From NCBI GenBank assembly GCA_019155205.2, contig JAHNZQ020000308.1, positions 1,275,264 through 1,339,263 on the forward strand: DNA of 64,000 bases, in the 5' to 3' direction. Positions within the stretch are counted from its first letter, which is position 1, and every line of letters starts with the position of its first letter. A program made the translations under genes and the position numbers. This document shows, piece by piece, positions 19,061-29,675 of this stretch. The notes beneath the pieces were generated by a model, which saw only the letters and a list, made by a program, of their open reading frames with translations, was not told where the DNA came from and searched no databases. This DNA is from Gracilaria vermiculophylla (lineage: Eukaryota; Rhodophyta; Florideophyceae; Gracilariales; Gracilariaceae).

Positions 19061-19977
19061 GTGCGGTACAAGCTCATGTTCGACAGTTGGGTGGACATTG
19101 CGCCGCTCAGTGTCGAACGCAACTCACGCTGACAAGAAAGATTTGAATTAGGGAGGTGTTGCAGATCAGCAGTCAGCAGTCATAACACGCAAAAGTGAGG
19201 TTGTCGAAAGGGGAGAGAGGGTGGGCTGATGGTTTTTTTGCATTTGATCGCAGAGGTGGGCATGAAAGGAGCACCAAAAACATGACGCTGGGCGTCGGCT
19301 GTTCTCTGCTCTCTTTCCGAAGCACGGAGGTGCGTCACGCATGAGATCACTCGTTGATGACGACTGCGTTGAGAGCTGCACGGGGAGGGAGGGTTTGGCA
19401 CGAAGGAGAGGAATTGTGCAATGCAGCGCCTCGAGAGAGCACGCGCGACATTGGTGCGCGGAATGAGCTCGCACGCAAGGACACGTGTGATACGGGGGAC
19501 ACGGCGCGTGTGGCTGTGGGGGGGGAAGCGTGCGTGCCACGGCCAGCGCGCACGCACGCCACGCGGCTGCGATTGCTGGCGCGCGCAGCGCCGCAGGTGG
19601 ACGGCACCGACAGTGGGGCGCAGCGCAACGGCTGCAGGCGACACTTCCATTGGTGCGCTACACCGGCCAGCGCGCGCGAGCGAACAGCGCCCCCGCGGCC
19701 GCCGTGGCAGGCGGCGCGCTTTGCTCCAACTGATTCGCCATCGGCTGTGCTCTGATGCAAACTGCGTAGCTGACGCGCCTGCATTGGCGTTGCTGCCACT
19801 GTGTGCCGAGACGCCCGTTTGCACAGCACCGCTGATCTAGTGATCGCGTTGCTTTCACATTCATTTCACTTTTATCAATGGGTATGTACAGTTAGAAAGT
19901 GCAGCATTTCTCTCTATGTGCACTACAAGCACACAGTCCTTGCCAGCGCCAGTTTTATCTCAACTTGTGACACCACT
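19061..19977. other. Intergenic, no gene seen
   Basis: Moderate to high GC; short open frames on both strands disagree and show no domain. It includes the 3' flank of the secreted gene at 19978-21003. Confidence 0.45.
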
Positions 19978-21003
19978 TCACGCCGAGCAGCTGTTCAGAG
20001 CGCTGTTCCACGCGCCCCCGGGCGCACATCCAAACGCATCACAAGGGAACATGATGATGGCGTACACCCTGACCTTTGTGCTCCGTCCGCCAATCTTGAC
20101 CACGTACGAGCTGCCGGCCTGCAGAGCCGGCTTGGTCGAGAACACATGCCCGTCAAAGTCCACCGTGTACACAATCTTGGAGCGCCCATTCTTGTTGTGG
20201 TACGCCTTATTCATGCCGCTCTTGCCATCCTGAGAGGAGCCGCTCTTGACCAGCGTGAACGGCACGCCTTCCACCTCGATCCAGATGTCGTTGTGGTCGA
20301 TGCCGTGGCTGGTCAGCATGTCCACGGTGACGGCGTAGCGCGCCGTCACGGGCGCCACGAACGTGTAGCTCATCGTGGCGGCGCCGGGGCGGTCGATTCC
20401 CATGGAGCCGTCGTCAAACTTGTACTGCATGCCGCCGCCGCCCTCGACCCAGTCGCCCGTCTTGGAGTCGAAGCCGGTGGCCGGCACGTACACGCAGCCG
20501 GAGCCGCCACTGCTGCGCGGCGCGGCGGCGGCGGCGGCGGGCGGCGCGGCGGTGGTGGGCGGCGCGGTCGTGGCGGGCGGCGCCTGCACGGCGGGCGGCG
20601 CCCCCCCGCACGAGAAGGTGATGCGAGACGACACGGACTGGCCGCCGCTGAGCACGCACTTGACGTCGCTGACGGGCGGCGGGCTGCGCCACGGGAAGGC
20701 GCCGCGGCTGGCGAGGTCGCCCGTCATGACGTACGGCAGCTTTCTCTCGGTGCGCACCAGGGCGCCGTTGAGGTAGAACTTGGCCGACGACGCGGGCGTG
20801 GCGTCGTCCGGCATGCACACGACGGTGAAGGGGGACGGCAGGTCGTCGCGGCACAGCGTGACTTGCGCGGGCAGCACCGGACCCGCGCCCCAACCGGAGA
20901 TGGGGCCGGGAACGGACGCCTGGTAGATCTGCAGCTTCTGGGCGCGCGCGGCGGCGCACAGAAGCGCGAGCGCGAGCGCGAGCGCGAGGGCAGGGCTTGT
21001 CAT
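19978..21003 (-). CDS. Secreted two-domain beta-sandwich protein (CBM/lectin-like), Pro/Ala linker
   Basis: Single exon of 341 aa, ATG at 21003, TGA at 19978. A signal peptide built of repeated Ala-Leu (residues 1-22) precedes a first domain (about 25-135) with an Ig-like pattern (FYLNGALVRTERKLPYVMTGD, then a C...FSC pair). A Thr/Pro/Ala linker (about 137-170) follows. The second domain (about 175-335) reads as a carbohydrate-binding-module-like sandwich: CVYVPATGFDS.TGDW, YTFVAPVTARYAV, HNDIWIEVEG, and a final YAIIMFPCDAFGC. No catalytic residues are evident, so a binding role at the cell wall is the natural guess. A TATA box lies 135 nt upstream. The family assignment is by pattern only. 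Confidence 0.75.
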   Translation of the reverse strand: MTSPALALALALALLCAAARAQKLQIYQASVPGPISGWGAGPVLPAQVTLCRDDLPSPFTVVCMPDDATPASSAKFYLNGALVRTERKLPYVMTGDLASRGAFPWRSPPPVSDVKCVLSGGQSVSSRITFSCGGAPPAVQAPPATTAPPTTAAPPAAAAAAPRSSGGSGCVYVPATGFDSKTGDWVEGGGGMQYKFDDGSMGIDRPGAATMSYTFVAPVTARYAVTVDMLTSHGIDHNDIWIEVEGVPFTLVKSGSSQDGKSGMNKAYHNKNGRSKIVYTVDFDGHVFSTKPALQAGSSYVVKIGGRSTKVRVYAIIMFPCDAFGCAPGGAWNSALNSCSA

Positions 21004-21137
21004 GGTGCACAAGGCAGTTGGGAGCGGCAGGTTGCGAAGTGAGTAAAGTTACGTAGTGAATCGACGGCGCGAGCGGGCGTTCCGGCGAGGTCAGTCGTCT
21101 GACCGTTGCCGCCGCATCGCACGTGCGCGCGGCGAGC

Positions 21138-21145
21138 CTTTTATA
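21138..21145 (-). promoter_or_regulatory. TATA box (TATAAAAG) of the secreted beta-sandwich gene
   Basis: Minus-strand TATAAAAG, 135 nt upstream of the ATG at 21003. Confidence 0.7.
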
Positions 21146-22734
21146 GCGCCACGCGCGCGGCGGCAGCGGCGGCCGGGCGCGGCGGGCACGGCGGCGGGCG
21201 CGGCGGCGGGCGCGACGGGCGGGGCGCGCGGCGGCGCGGCTGAATGGAGGCGGCGCGCGGCGCGGGCGGCGGCAGCCAATGGGCGGCGGCGGCGGGGGGC
21301 GGCGCGCGTACGCTGCGGGCGCGGCGCGCGGCGCGGCGCGGCGGCGGCGGGCGGCACGGGGGGCGGCGGCGGCGGCGGCGCGGCGCGCAGCGTGGCGGCG
21401 CGGCCGAAGGGCGCGGCTGCCGGGGCGCAGCGTGGCGGCGCCGCGGCGGCCGCGCCGCGCGATGCACGGGCGCGCCGCGACGCACGCGCCGCCGTTGACG
21501 CCGCGCGCGCGGCCGCGACGCCCGGCTGACGTGAGCCACCACCACGCGAGGCGCGCGCGCGCGCGACACGTGTCGGGGGTGCGCGCAACGTGTGACACGG
21601 CGCGGGGTGGTGCTGGCGCTTTGCGCCCACCAACGCGTTGTCAGCACGCGCTCTACGCCAACGTGCGCCACGGGTGGCGCGCTGTACGTACAGTACGTGT
21701 GCATTCAGTTTGGCAGCCACGCGTGGGCGCCTGTCGTCACTTGTGCACATGAATCAAAGATTTGAGAGTGAACAGAGATTTGAGCAGAGCTCCATTTTTC
21801 ATTGTTTTGTGCTTGACAAATGAAATGACTTGGACACAAATCGCAGGCGAAAAGGTTATAATTAGCTGCTGTCTTCAACGTCGGCGCTCTTTTGCAGTGC
21901 TTTGTTGCGCGCTTCGATTTTCTTGCACAGCTTGGCGCTCCACTAGCGCGCGCTCGACTAGCGCACACTCCAAAACTACTTATCACAACCGCAATTCTTT
22001 TCAACCAAAACAACCGTACCACACTGAATTTGTTCTGAAATAACGTCAAGTACCTCACCAATTTGAGCAGTCAGTGCAAATGTATTTCATCTTCATGCGT
22101 CACCAAGCAAAATCAAAACAGTGGGTGCGTGCAGAAATCGCCAGTTGCCCTTCTGGTCCGAACTGAGCAAATAAATAAAGGCCAACTCCGCATCCATTTT
22201 GCTCTACTGCACACCTGATGAGGCGATCACAACCGGCCCTCCGAGGTACCAAACCTCATCCGAACGCCAAGTGCTGTGCAGAAACATAAGGACACCCCCA
22301 GCAGACAGCCTGTCGTCAGAAAGGTTCCATTTTTTTAATGAATGACTGCGCAGCACAGGACTTCATATGAAAACAAAGAAAAAAAAATACATTACATCGT
22401 TGATAATAAGTATATGCAATGACACATGAATAAAATTGTAAATTGTAGCCATTAAAAAATACAAACGCATTTTATGCTACATGTTCAATTATTCACTGCC
22501 TATGGCTTGAAACTCTTTCCAACTACCTTAATTGAGATACATATATAGAATTTGGCACCAACTTGAAAACAAAGAACTGCCGCTCCTCATATCAGACGGT
22601 AAATAACTTTTTGAAAAAAAAAAAACTGCAGCACTGTCTATAGTGGGTTAAAACGTTCAGGATATTTCAAAAGTCATGACAATTTCAAAGTCACGTTGAG
22701 TAAAATTTCTACACCCCAAAAACTCGTAAACAAA
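21146..22734. other. Border of the GC-rich island, then AT-rich DNA
   Basis: Up to about 21720 it is almost pure G+C with GGCGGCG and GCGC repeats. From about 21750 it turns AT-rich within a few dozen bases. No gene is supportable in either half; the AT-rich half may include old transposon debris. Confidence 0.55.
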
Positions 22735-24014
22735 CAGTCCGTTCCAAAACCATATCACTTCGTGTCAAAGGTACAACAGTTGTAGTTTTCGTACTGTACG
22801 ACTACAAATTTAAGTCTTAAAATAAATCCAAGTCTAAAAACCGTTTCAAGAACATAAAATCTTTATCCATTTTAAGTTCTTTTGGCGACCCAGTAACTAA
22901 AGTTTCCACCTTTTTGCTGAATGACGCTAATACATCGTTTCAGCATGGGATTGATATAGCCATAAAATGTCGAAATTGAAATATTGTTCCAGCAACTCTT
23001 ACTAGATTTTTCCAAATGAAAAACTGTGCTGAACTGCATTCCAAGGCCATAATTCATTCATTAAAATAAACCCCATACATTTTTAAAGGAGTTCAAGTCA
23101 GGTGAGCGCGCTGGCCGTTCCATGACCTTCATGTTTGTTTCTAGTAGCCACTCTGATACCAATTTTGTATTGTGTATCGGGGTGTTATCTTGTTGAAAAC
23201 AAAAGTTTCTTCTCGTCTATAGTACCCATAAGGTAGCATGTAGTTATAAAGAACTTACTCGTATCGTGCGTAATCTATATTTCTATCAATAACGGAAACT
23301 TTTTTGTTTTTCCATATTCTGATGTGCTAGCCCATAAATTTACGGAACTGCCTTCAAAGTATCCCGGAAAAAAATTAGACCGTTCTTTTCTAAGATCATG
23401 CAAATAAAACTTATAACCATCTGGACTACCCAAGTTGAATTGTTATCGTCATAAATTATGACTGTGTTTTATTGATCTTTCTAATGCGCCATGTTTGCAT
23501 TCCAAGATAACTTTATTTGTTTACGATGCTCTCTGTACAATAAATGCGTTTTTCATCGTCTTGTACATGAACAATTTTTTTTAATTATTTTCTGGCCATA
23601 TCTTTGACTGAGATACATTCTGGTTTACGTTTTTTGCACCTGTTTAGCACAGAACATTTCCTCCATACATTTCCCATTTTATTGCGCGTTTATCTGCAGT
23701 ACTGAGAAGGTGTGGACGCCCTGTAAAAGTGTTTGCTCCTTAACTTGCTGGGTGTTTAAGAAAACGAATAGTTGCGACCGGATGACGTTTTACATGTTGA
23801 TCAGTTTTAGCATATGATTTTCCATTAGCTTTCAATTCTACCATTTTAAGCTGTTCCGAGCGCAATAAGCGGTGATCCTCGAGCCATATTGATGTGTGTT
23901 CATGATGTATTGTTATGATTATGAAACGGGTTTCACTTGTATGTTATGCAAAAGGCGCACTACAGTACTACTTTAGCCCGTTTTATAGGCGTGATATAAA
24001 TTTTAAATGCACTG
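22735..24014 (-). mobile_element. Tc1/mariner transposon relic 1
   Basis: The minus strand shows, in broken frames, the Tc1 transposase motifs FQQDNTPIH (second catalytic Asp) at about 23200 and ERPARSPDLN..NVWG at about 23100, followed by the C-terminal part. Many stops and frameshifts make it dead. The right end (24001-24014, TTTTAAATGCACTG) resembles the inverted-repeat motif CAGTGCGTTTCAAAA seen in the sister copies. The left end, about 22735, aligns with the left end of the third copy near 63300. Length about 1.3 kb, normal for Tc1. Confidence 0.8.
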
Positions 24015-25277
24015 CATAGACTATTTCAAAAACAAATAGCATGATGTTAAAAGTCAAAAAAATACAAAACGCCTAAAACACGCCTATAAAAATGGGTTTC
24101 AGAAAACTTTAAAAGCAAAAAACCGTTTCAAAAACATATTTTCATCAGGAACAAATCTTTACTGCAAAACGATCAATAGTTTATTTCCTAATGGAACGTT
24201 CTGGCATAGAATTTATGTACTATCCCACGACTGGTACTGCGATAGATTTACAGCAATGTTTTATAAGTTTCTTGAGTTTAAAAACTGTCTAAAGTCGCCT
24301 TTCATGCGCATGAACTATCCTGGCTAGCATTCCCCGTACGTTTTCACTTGGGTTCAAATATAGCAAGCGCGGCGTCGGCAACGCTAGAACAGATACCTCT
24401 GACTCTTGTTGCCATTTTTTGATTAAAACCTCATTGTGTACTGGCGCATTATACTATTGAAAAATAAAGTTTTCTCCATGGAAACAATAACCGAACGGTA
24501 GCAAATAATTTTACAGCCCTTCTGATATTTTTTTCACGTTCATGGTTGTTTCAATAAAGGCACTGTCAATGAGACCTTTTTAAAAAATGACAGCCCAAAC
24601 CATTACGGACCGTCCATCTGAATGCCTGGTAGAAAAAGTCAAAACTTTCTTAACGAAGATCATGCCAATAATTTTTATAGCAATCTGGTCCGTTCAGGTT
24701 GAACTTTTTTCATAGGCAAAAAGGGTTTCCCATTCTTTTTTACAGATGGCTTTTGCAGCATACCAGTCTACCATCTTTGGAATTTGATTGTTTTGGAGAA
24801 AGAAAAATTTTTCCTTTGTTTTGTACTATAGTACATTTTTGCTTTTTATGTGCTTCCATATAGTTGATTATGAAACGTTGAGATTGAGATTCACACTAAT
24901 TGTTTTGCACGATTCTTTTCCTTTGCACAACTCACTTCTAATTTCTCTTTTGTCTGCTGGACTGAGCTTCTTCGGGCGTCCTGGAGACCGTTCTAATCCA
25001 CAAAGAGTCGGGTTTTAATGAAGAAAAGCAATTGTAACCCTTGATCGCTTTAGTTTCGGAGCGATACTTTACAGCTCTTGGAGAGTTTTTTGGCGTCTAA
25101 CTTGATGGTTTGCAGCTGTTCTTGCCTGGAAAGCGGAGGACCTTGAGCCATTTTTACTGGAAAGAAGACAGTGTACGTAACTTTTTGAAAAAATTCTATG
25201 TAGACAGTGTACAAAATCTTTACTAAAGTACAGTTTTGGCACACTTGTTAGGGGTAACATAATTTTGAAACGCACTG
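24015..25277 (-). mobile_element. Tc1/mariner transposon relic 2, abutting relic 1
   Basis: Minus-strand N-terminal helix-turn-helix region is readable near 25150 (MAQGPPLSRQEQL...) and a GRPKKLSP-like stretch near 24970. A corrupted LNPSENVRG equivalent of the DPN/E motif lies near 24360. The right terminal repeat, CAGTGCGTTTCAAAA on the minus strand, is at 25263-25277. Several frameshifts and stops. It starts directly where relic 1 ends, in the same orientation. Confidence 0.75.
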
Positions 25278-25684
25278 CATACTCAATATACGAAAAAATT
25301 ATCACGACAAGCGACTTTCAAGTGAGTACGGTCTAGAAGCTTTTTTATACTGCTGGTTGTGGTCCTGACGTATACAAAAAATCACATATATTTGATCTCT
25401 GACGTTTTTCTAAACTGCAAACAAAGAAGAACTTCTTGCCGGAAAGCTAAAACGAGAACTTTTTATATATCCTTTTTTTCGGAAATATTGAACATCTTAT
25501 AGAAGATTGACAATGAAAACCGCATCCTTACCGGCACAATAAAAAGAAATAGCTTTAATTGCAGTTCTTACAAACTACAAGCTAAGCATCGACTCTAGAC
25601 CGAAATATGTTTTCCTTAAACAAGTACCCTTAGTACGGATGTAAAAAAACCTAAAACACGACATGATTTAGATTCTCATTCTCT
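25278..25684. other. AT-rich spacer between Tc1 relic 2 and the copia LTR
   Basis: About 400 nt of low-complexity AT-rich sequence with no recognisable coding content. Confidence 0.4.
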
Positions 25685-25879
25685 AAATCTCAGAATTCAT
25701 GTTCACTGTTTATGAGTCAAACGTTACTGTTTGCATTTGAATTTACAGCGAACTTTTATCGTATACCCTGTTCGTTTATTTAGTCCATGAGTGTTACCTC
25801 TTGATACTATTGGATGATAGGTACTGGCCATTATTGTTCTGCGATTGAGACTAAAACTGATGGTACTGCTTTGATTTAA
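25685..25879 (+). repeat. 5' LTR of copia element A (approximate ends)
   Basis: Aligns with 28345-28522 with many substitutions and small gaps; ends are estimated from that alignment. Confidence 0.6.
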
Positions 25880-27539
25880 ATTTATGGGCCCAGCTCCTAA
25901 CGTAACACATTTGGACATGCCCAGTCGTCCGCATTTCTCAAGGGACTTAAAGCAAGTTCCTTGGACTGACGGGAAAGACGATCAAATTCAATATTCTCGT
26001 ACAGTAGAGTTATTGCAAGCATTCCATGTCGAACTTCCTGCCAATAACAGTAACAAAATTGCTGTTAACCTTCGTAGTTTTTCTGTTGCTTTCACAATTA
26101 TATCGAAGGGCAAGACGTTTGGGCTTGAACATTTCTAATGAAGTTTTTAAGAGCGATGATGGTGTACTGGTCACCGTAAATGGGATCTGCACTCGTAATG
26201 TTTTGGCAGTTGTCAGTAAAGTCTATGCAGATTTTTTAGATCTTTTGAACACGGATCGTAACAATACTGAGTCGTTTCGTAACTTTTTGAAGCCCAGGTA
26301 GCAAAATTCAATGGACATTTCTCCTCAGATTCAATGTCACCTGGTTTTATAGTGGCGTTTTTGTTCATGGCATATGCAAAAGTAGACGGTAATCAACGGA
26401 TTTATATTCTTGCACCTGCCACTCTGAAAGAATCTAGTCTTTATTCATCATCTTCTACTTTTAATTCTTTCAAATCGCCAACCTGCGAAGCATTTTATTA
26501 AGTCCTTAGACCGTGCGAGAAGCCGAAGGATGTCAAAGAAACTGATACACAAACTTTCATTCAAGCTTTTTTTGGGAGGACGCACGGTGCTCACATGTCA
26601 CACGGTATGCAAAAGTTATCAAAAGAACAGCTTGGAGATCCGGAATCTAGGTTCAGTCTCGCAAGTACAAGAAGATTGATCACTGCTCTAAATAGAGTCC
26701 TGAAAACGGTCCTTCTGATTCTTCATCTGATTCTGTATGGAAAGGTAAGAAGAACACGTTATCGTTCAGTATTGCTCAGGTTTCTGGTGTTCTTGAAAGT
26801 TCACTTAAATATATTGGGCCGCTTCGTGATGACGGAGCTGCATACAGTAGAAAGGGTTTCCACGAGTTCATATTGATCCAACCTCACATTTTACATAGTA
26901 GGGGTGGTAATCTCGATCCTCTCCCTTTAGTTATTAAAGATAGTCTTTACTGGCATTATGGAGATGGAAAGCATTGCAGTTCTTTGAGAAAAAGTTATGG
27001 TTCTATTAATCTCGAAGTTTATGCAGACCATAGTGTCATCGTGAAGGTATGCCATATTATCATCACCTGGTCGTCCCAATGGGTAATTGAGTGCAATGTT
27101 ACTCGATTCTATAACATCATTCACATGGGAGGCAGTTTTTTGCAGAATGGAAGTAGGCGATTGGGTTTTTGATACTGTTTCTCTTGTCGACCATGATTTT
27201 CCTTTCTGTGTTCTTTATGAAAGTTTTTTTGTGGACATTTCTGCTTCCAGTTTAATTATAAGTTCTGTGCTTTTTATGCCACTGTACAAAAAAGTGATGA
27301 AGACGATACTCTTTCCTTGGCCTAGACGAAAAGCCATTGGGAATAAGGTTCATCAGCATGTGCGTGGTCCTTCATCGTTCACCGATATCAAGTTTCTCCT
27401 CGAAAGGAGCATCGTGTGGAATAATCATGCTAAAAAGTATTCTGGTTCCATCATTGACCCCTGATCAAGTGATCGTCAGACGTCTCTCCCTCAGCAAGCT
27501 CGTGAAGTCTCGTTAAGTTCTGTGGTATCCTCAGCTTTC

Positions 27540-28086
27540 CTTTCGAGTTGATAGCGCACAACTTCCGTTAGGAGTTTTGGGTGACCCCAATTGCGCGAAT
27601 TCCTAAAGGCCGTCTCTGGTAATCATGGTAACGAGCTGGATGAATCCGAAAAGGTGGTCTGTAAGCGCCAAGTGGAGAAGGGGGTTCACTGGGCGGACAA
27701 TGCTCCAACAGGCGCTGCTATGAGGCACCCAAGGGACCGGCGGCTTAGCAACCTGAAGGCGTTCGACAAGAGTCTCCAACCGGAAAAAGTAGAGAAAGAC
27801 TCATGGGTGCTTGGCTCATTTCCCTCAGAGGTGGAGCTCGACCGGCAGATTAAATACTGTTCCGTGAGCACACCTCGACAGGTCTCACTACCATAATAAT
27901 TACTTGCACCAATTAACGAAGATAAATCTAAATTCCACAATTCCTGAAGAGTACTGTTGCACACGTGGGCCGAACAATGCACCACGCGGTTCAGTTGATA
28001 AAATACGAATCCTCCTTAGGAATATCCCGTCGTAAAGCCACACGACAATATCACCTTTGGATCCACTGTACTACATACTTGTCACA
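27540..28086 (-). repeat. Inverted gypsy-type LTR inserted in copia element A
   Basis: Its reverse complement matches the gypsy LTR at 29129-29675 over almost its full length, including the start (TGTG..., GTAGTACAGTGGATCC) and the segment beyond GGACGTTGTGCACTACC. It stands where the copia reverse transcriptase should be, so the insertion went with, or was followed by, deletion. No clean target duplication is visible. Confidence 0.7.
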
Positions 28087-28344
28087 GTCCTATTAAAAAA
28101 GCATTCCTGCAGATGTGGCTGTCATCCATTACGAGTTTGAAACTCATCATAGCAGCTGTCTAATCTGGATATCAGGCAGAATTTATCCTGTCAATCTATT
28201 AACCAAGAGAGATACTCCGATGTACAAGGCTGTACAGCTAATGTTGTACGAAAGTCAACTTTGTGTGGATTTCACTCAAGCTAAGTTCTTTCATTACATG
28301 AGTTTTTTGGTTAGGATTCTCTCAAATATAAGAGAGGGAATGCG

Positions 28345-28522
28345 AATCTCGGTATTCATGTGGATTATTTGTGTGTCAGCCATTACTCTTGGTATTCTAT
28401 TTTACAGCGACCGTTTATCCTATACCCTGTGAGTCAATTCAAGCCGTGCGTTCTATCTAGTGGTGCTGTTGGATGATAGGTACGTGCGATTGAGACCAAA
28501 ACTAATTTGTTCTGATTTAAAC
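28345..28522 (+). repeat. 3' LTR of copia element A (approximate ends)
   Basis: Copy of the 5' LTR at 25685-25879, immediately after the RNase H tail fragment. Confidence 0.6.
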
Positions 28523-29128
28523 CGTCACCTTTATTCATCACTTCTTATCGCTAAAAAACAACGCAATCAGTAGCAACACTCACAACCACCTAGAAAGCAT
28601 TCCTCCATCTCCTCCTGACCCTATTAAATTGAAATTACTCTTTCTAAATCAAATCAAAATACCCGCCACTAATTTTAGAGGCGTCTTCAGCACAATACAA
28701 AACTTAATCATAGTCCCAAATACAGTCCAGCCCCTCACAGGTTTGTCAAAAGTATTCTGAATCACATCAAGAAGTTTTCAGAAGATGGTAATTAAAAATT
28801 GCAAATACAGTCAAATACCCTTGTATTCGACTTGTTTCGCACGTTTCATGATAATACCATAGCGCATGTTGATTTGTGCCAATAGTGGGCTCTCTGTACC
28901 CCAACATTGTTGATGAAGAGGCAACTGCAGTCCTTCTCCTATAGATCCAACAGTCATGTGGTTCAAAGGTCCGCAAGCGAGAAAAACTCCTAGTGCGTTC
29001 CGTGTTTATGTCCTGCAGAGACATATTAGCGATGCAGCTTTCTCAGATACTGGGCGAGACAAAGTGGGTGTGTAAAGCATAGTCTGGCTCTTTAGCCCTA
29101 CAAAAATACCGATTGATAGAGGTCTCTA
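28523..29128. other. AT-rich spacer between retroelements
   Basis: No recognisable gene or repeat; ends at the TGTG start of the gypsy LTR. Confidence 0.4.
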
Positions 29129-29675
29129 TGTGTTTGTAGTACAGTGGATCCTAAGATGATCTTTTGGTGTGTCTTCACGACGAGATATTCCTAAGGAGGG
29201 ATCGTATTTTATTATATGGGCCATGTGGTGCATAATTCGGCGCATGTGCGCTACAGTACCTTTGAGGAACGATTGAATGTAGATTTATTTCAGTTAGTTG
29301 TTGCAGGTAATTACTACAGTAGTGACACCTGCCGAGGTGTGCTCCCGGTACAGTATTTAATCTGCAGGCTAACCTCCACCTCTGGGGAAGTAAATAAAGC
29401 ACCCTTGAGTCCAGCTCGTTTATTTCAGGTGGAGGCTCTCGTTAAACCTCCGAGGGTTTCCAAGCCGCCGAACCTTTGGTCCCCTCGTAACAGCGCGTAT
29501 ACAAGCATTGTCTGCCCAATGATCCTCTTTTTCTGCTTGCTGTCTGCGCATACCCTTTCAGAATTCCCCCGGCTCATGAGAGCGTTTTCTGGGAACCATC
29601 TTTAGAAACGCGCACCTTTAGAGTCAACAAAAACCCCTAACGGACGTTGTGCACTACCATCTCGAACGATGAACT
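29129..29675 (+). repeat. 5' LTR of the gypsy element
   Basis: Starts TGTGTTTGTAGTACAG and is matched in inverse orientation at 27540-28086. The right end is set where similarity fades (about 29675). Confidence 0.65.

Larger units (their letters stand above)
25685..28522 (+). mobile_element. Degenerate Ty1/copia-type LTR retrotransposon A, internally deleted
   Basis: Similar sequences of about 180-195 nt at 25685-25879 and 28345-28522 are its LTRs: both contain TTTACAGCGA, TATACCCTGT, TTGGATGATAGGTA and end in GATTTAAA. Plus-strand fragments in shifting frames follow the order gag (25890-26500), retroviral-type protease region (26800-27150, DDGA.YS), and the integrase zinc-binding region (27330-27530). 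After an inverted gypsy LTR comes an RNase H tail (28110-28300) similar to that of element B. The reverse transcriptase is missing. TTATGGGCCCAG follows the 5' LTR here and recurs 30 nt past the 5' LTR of element B. Confidence 0.7.

Noticed and set aside
20414..21598. 394-aa minus-strand frame overlapping the secreted beta-sandwich gene
   Set aside because: Out of frame with the signal-peptide gene, Arg/Ala-rich, and runs through its TATA box.
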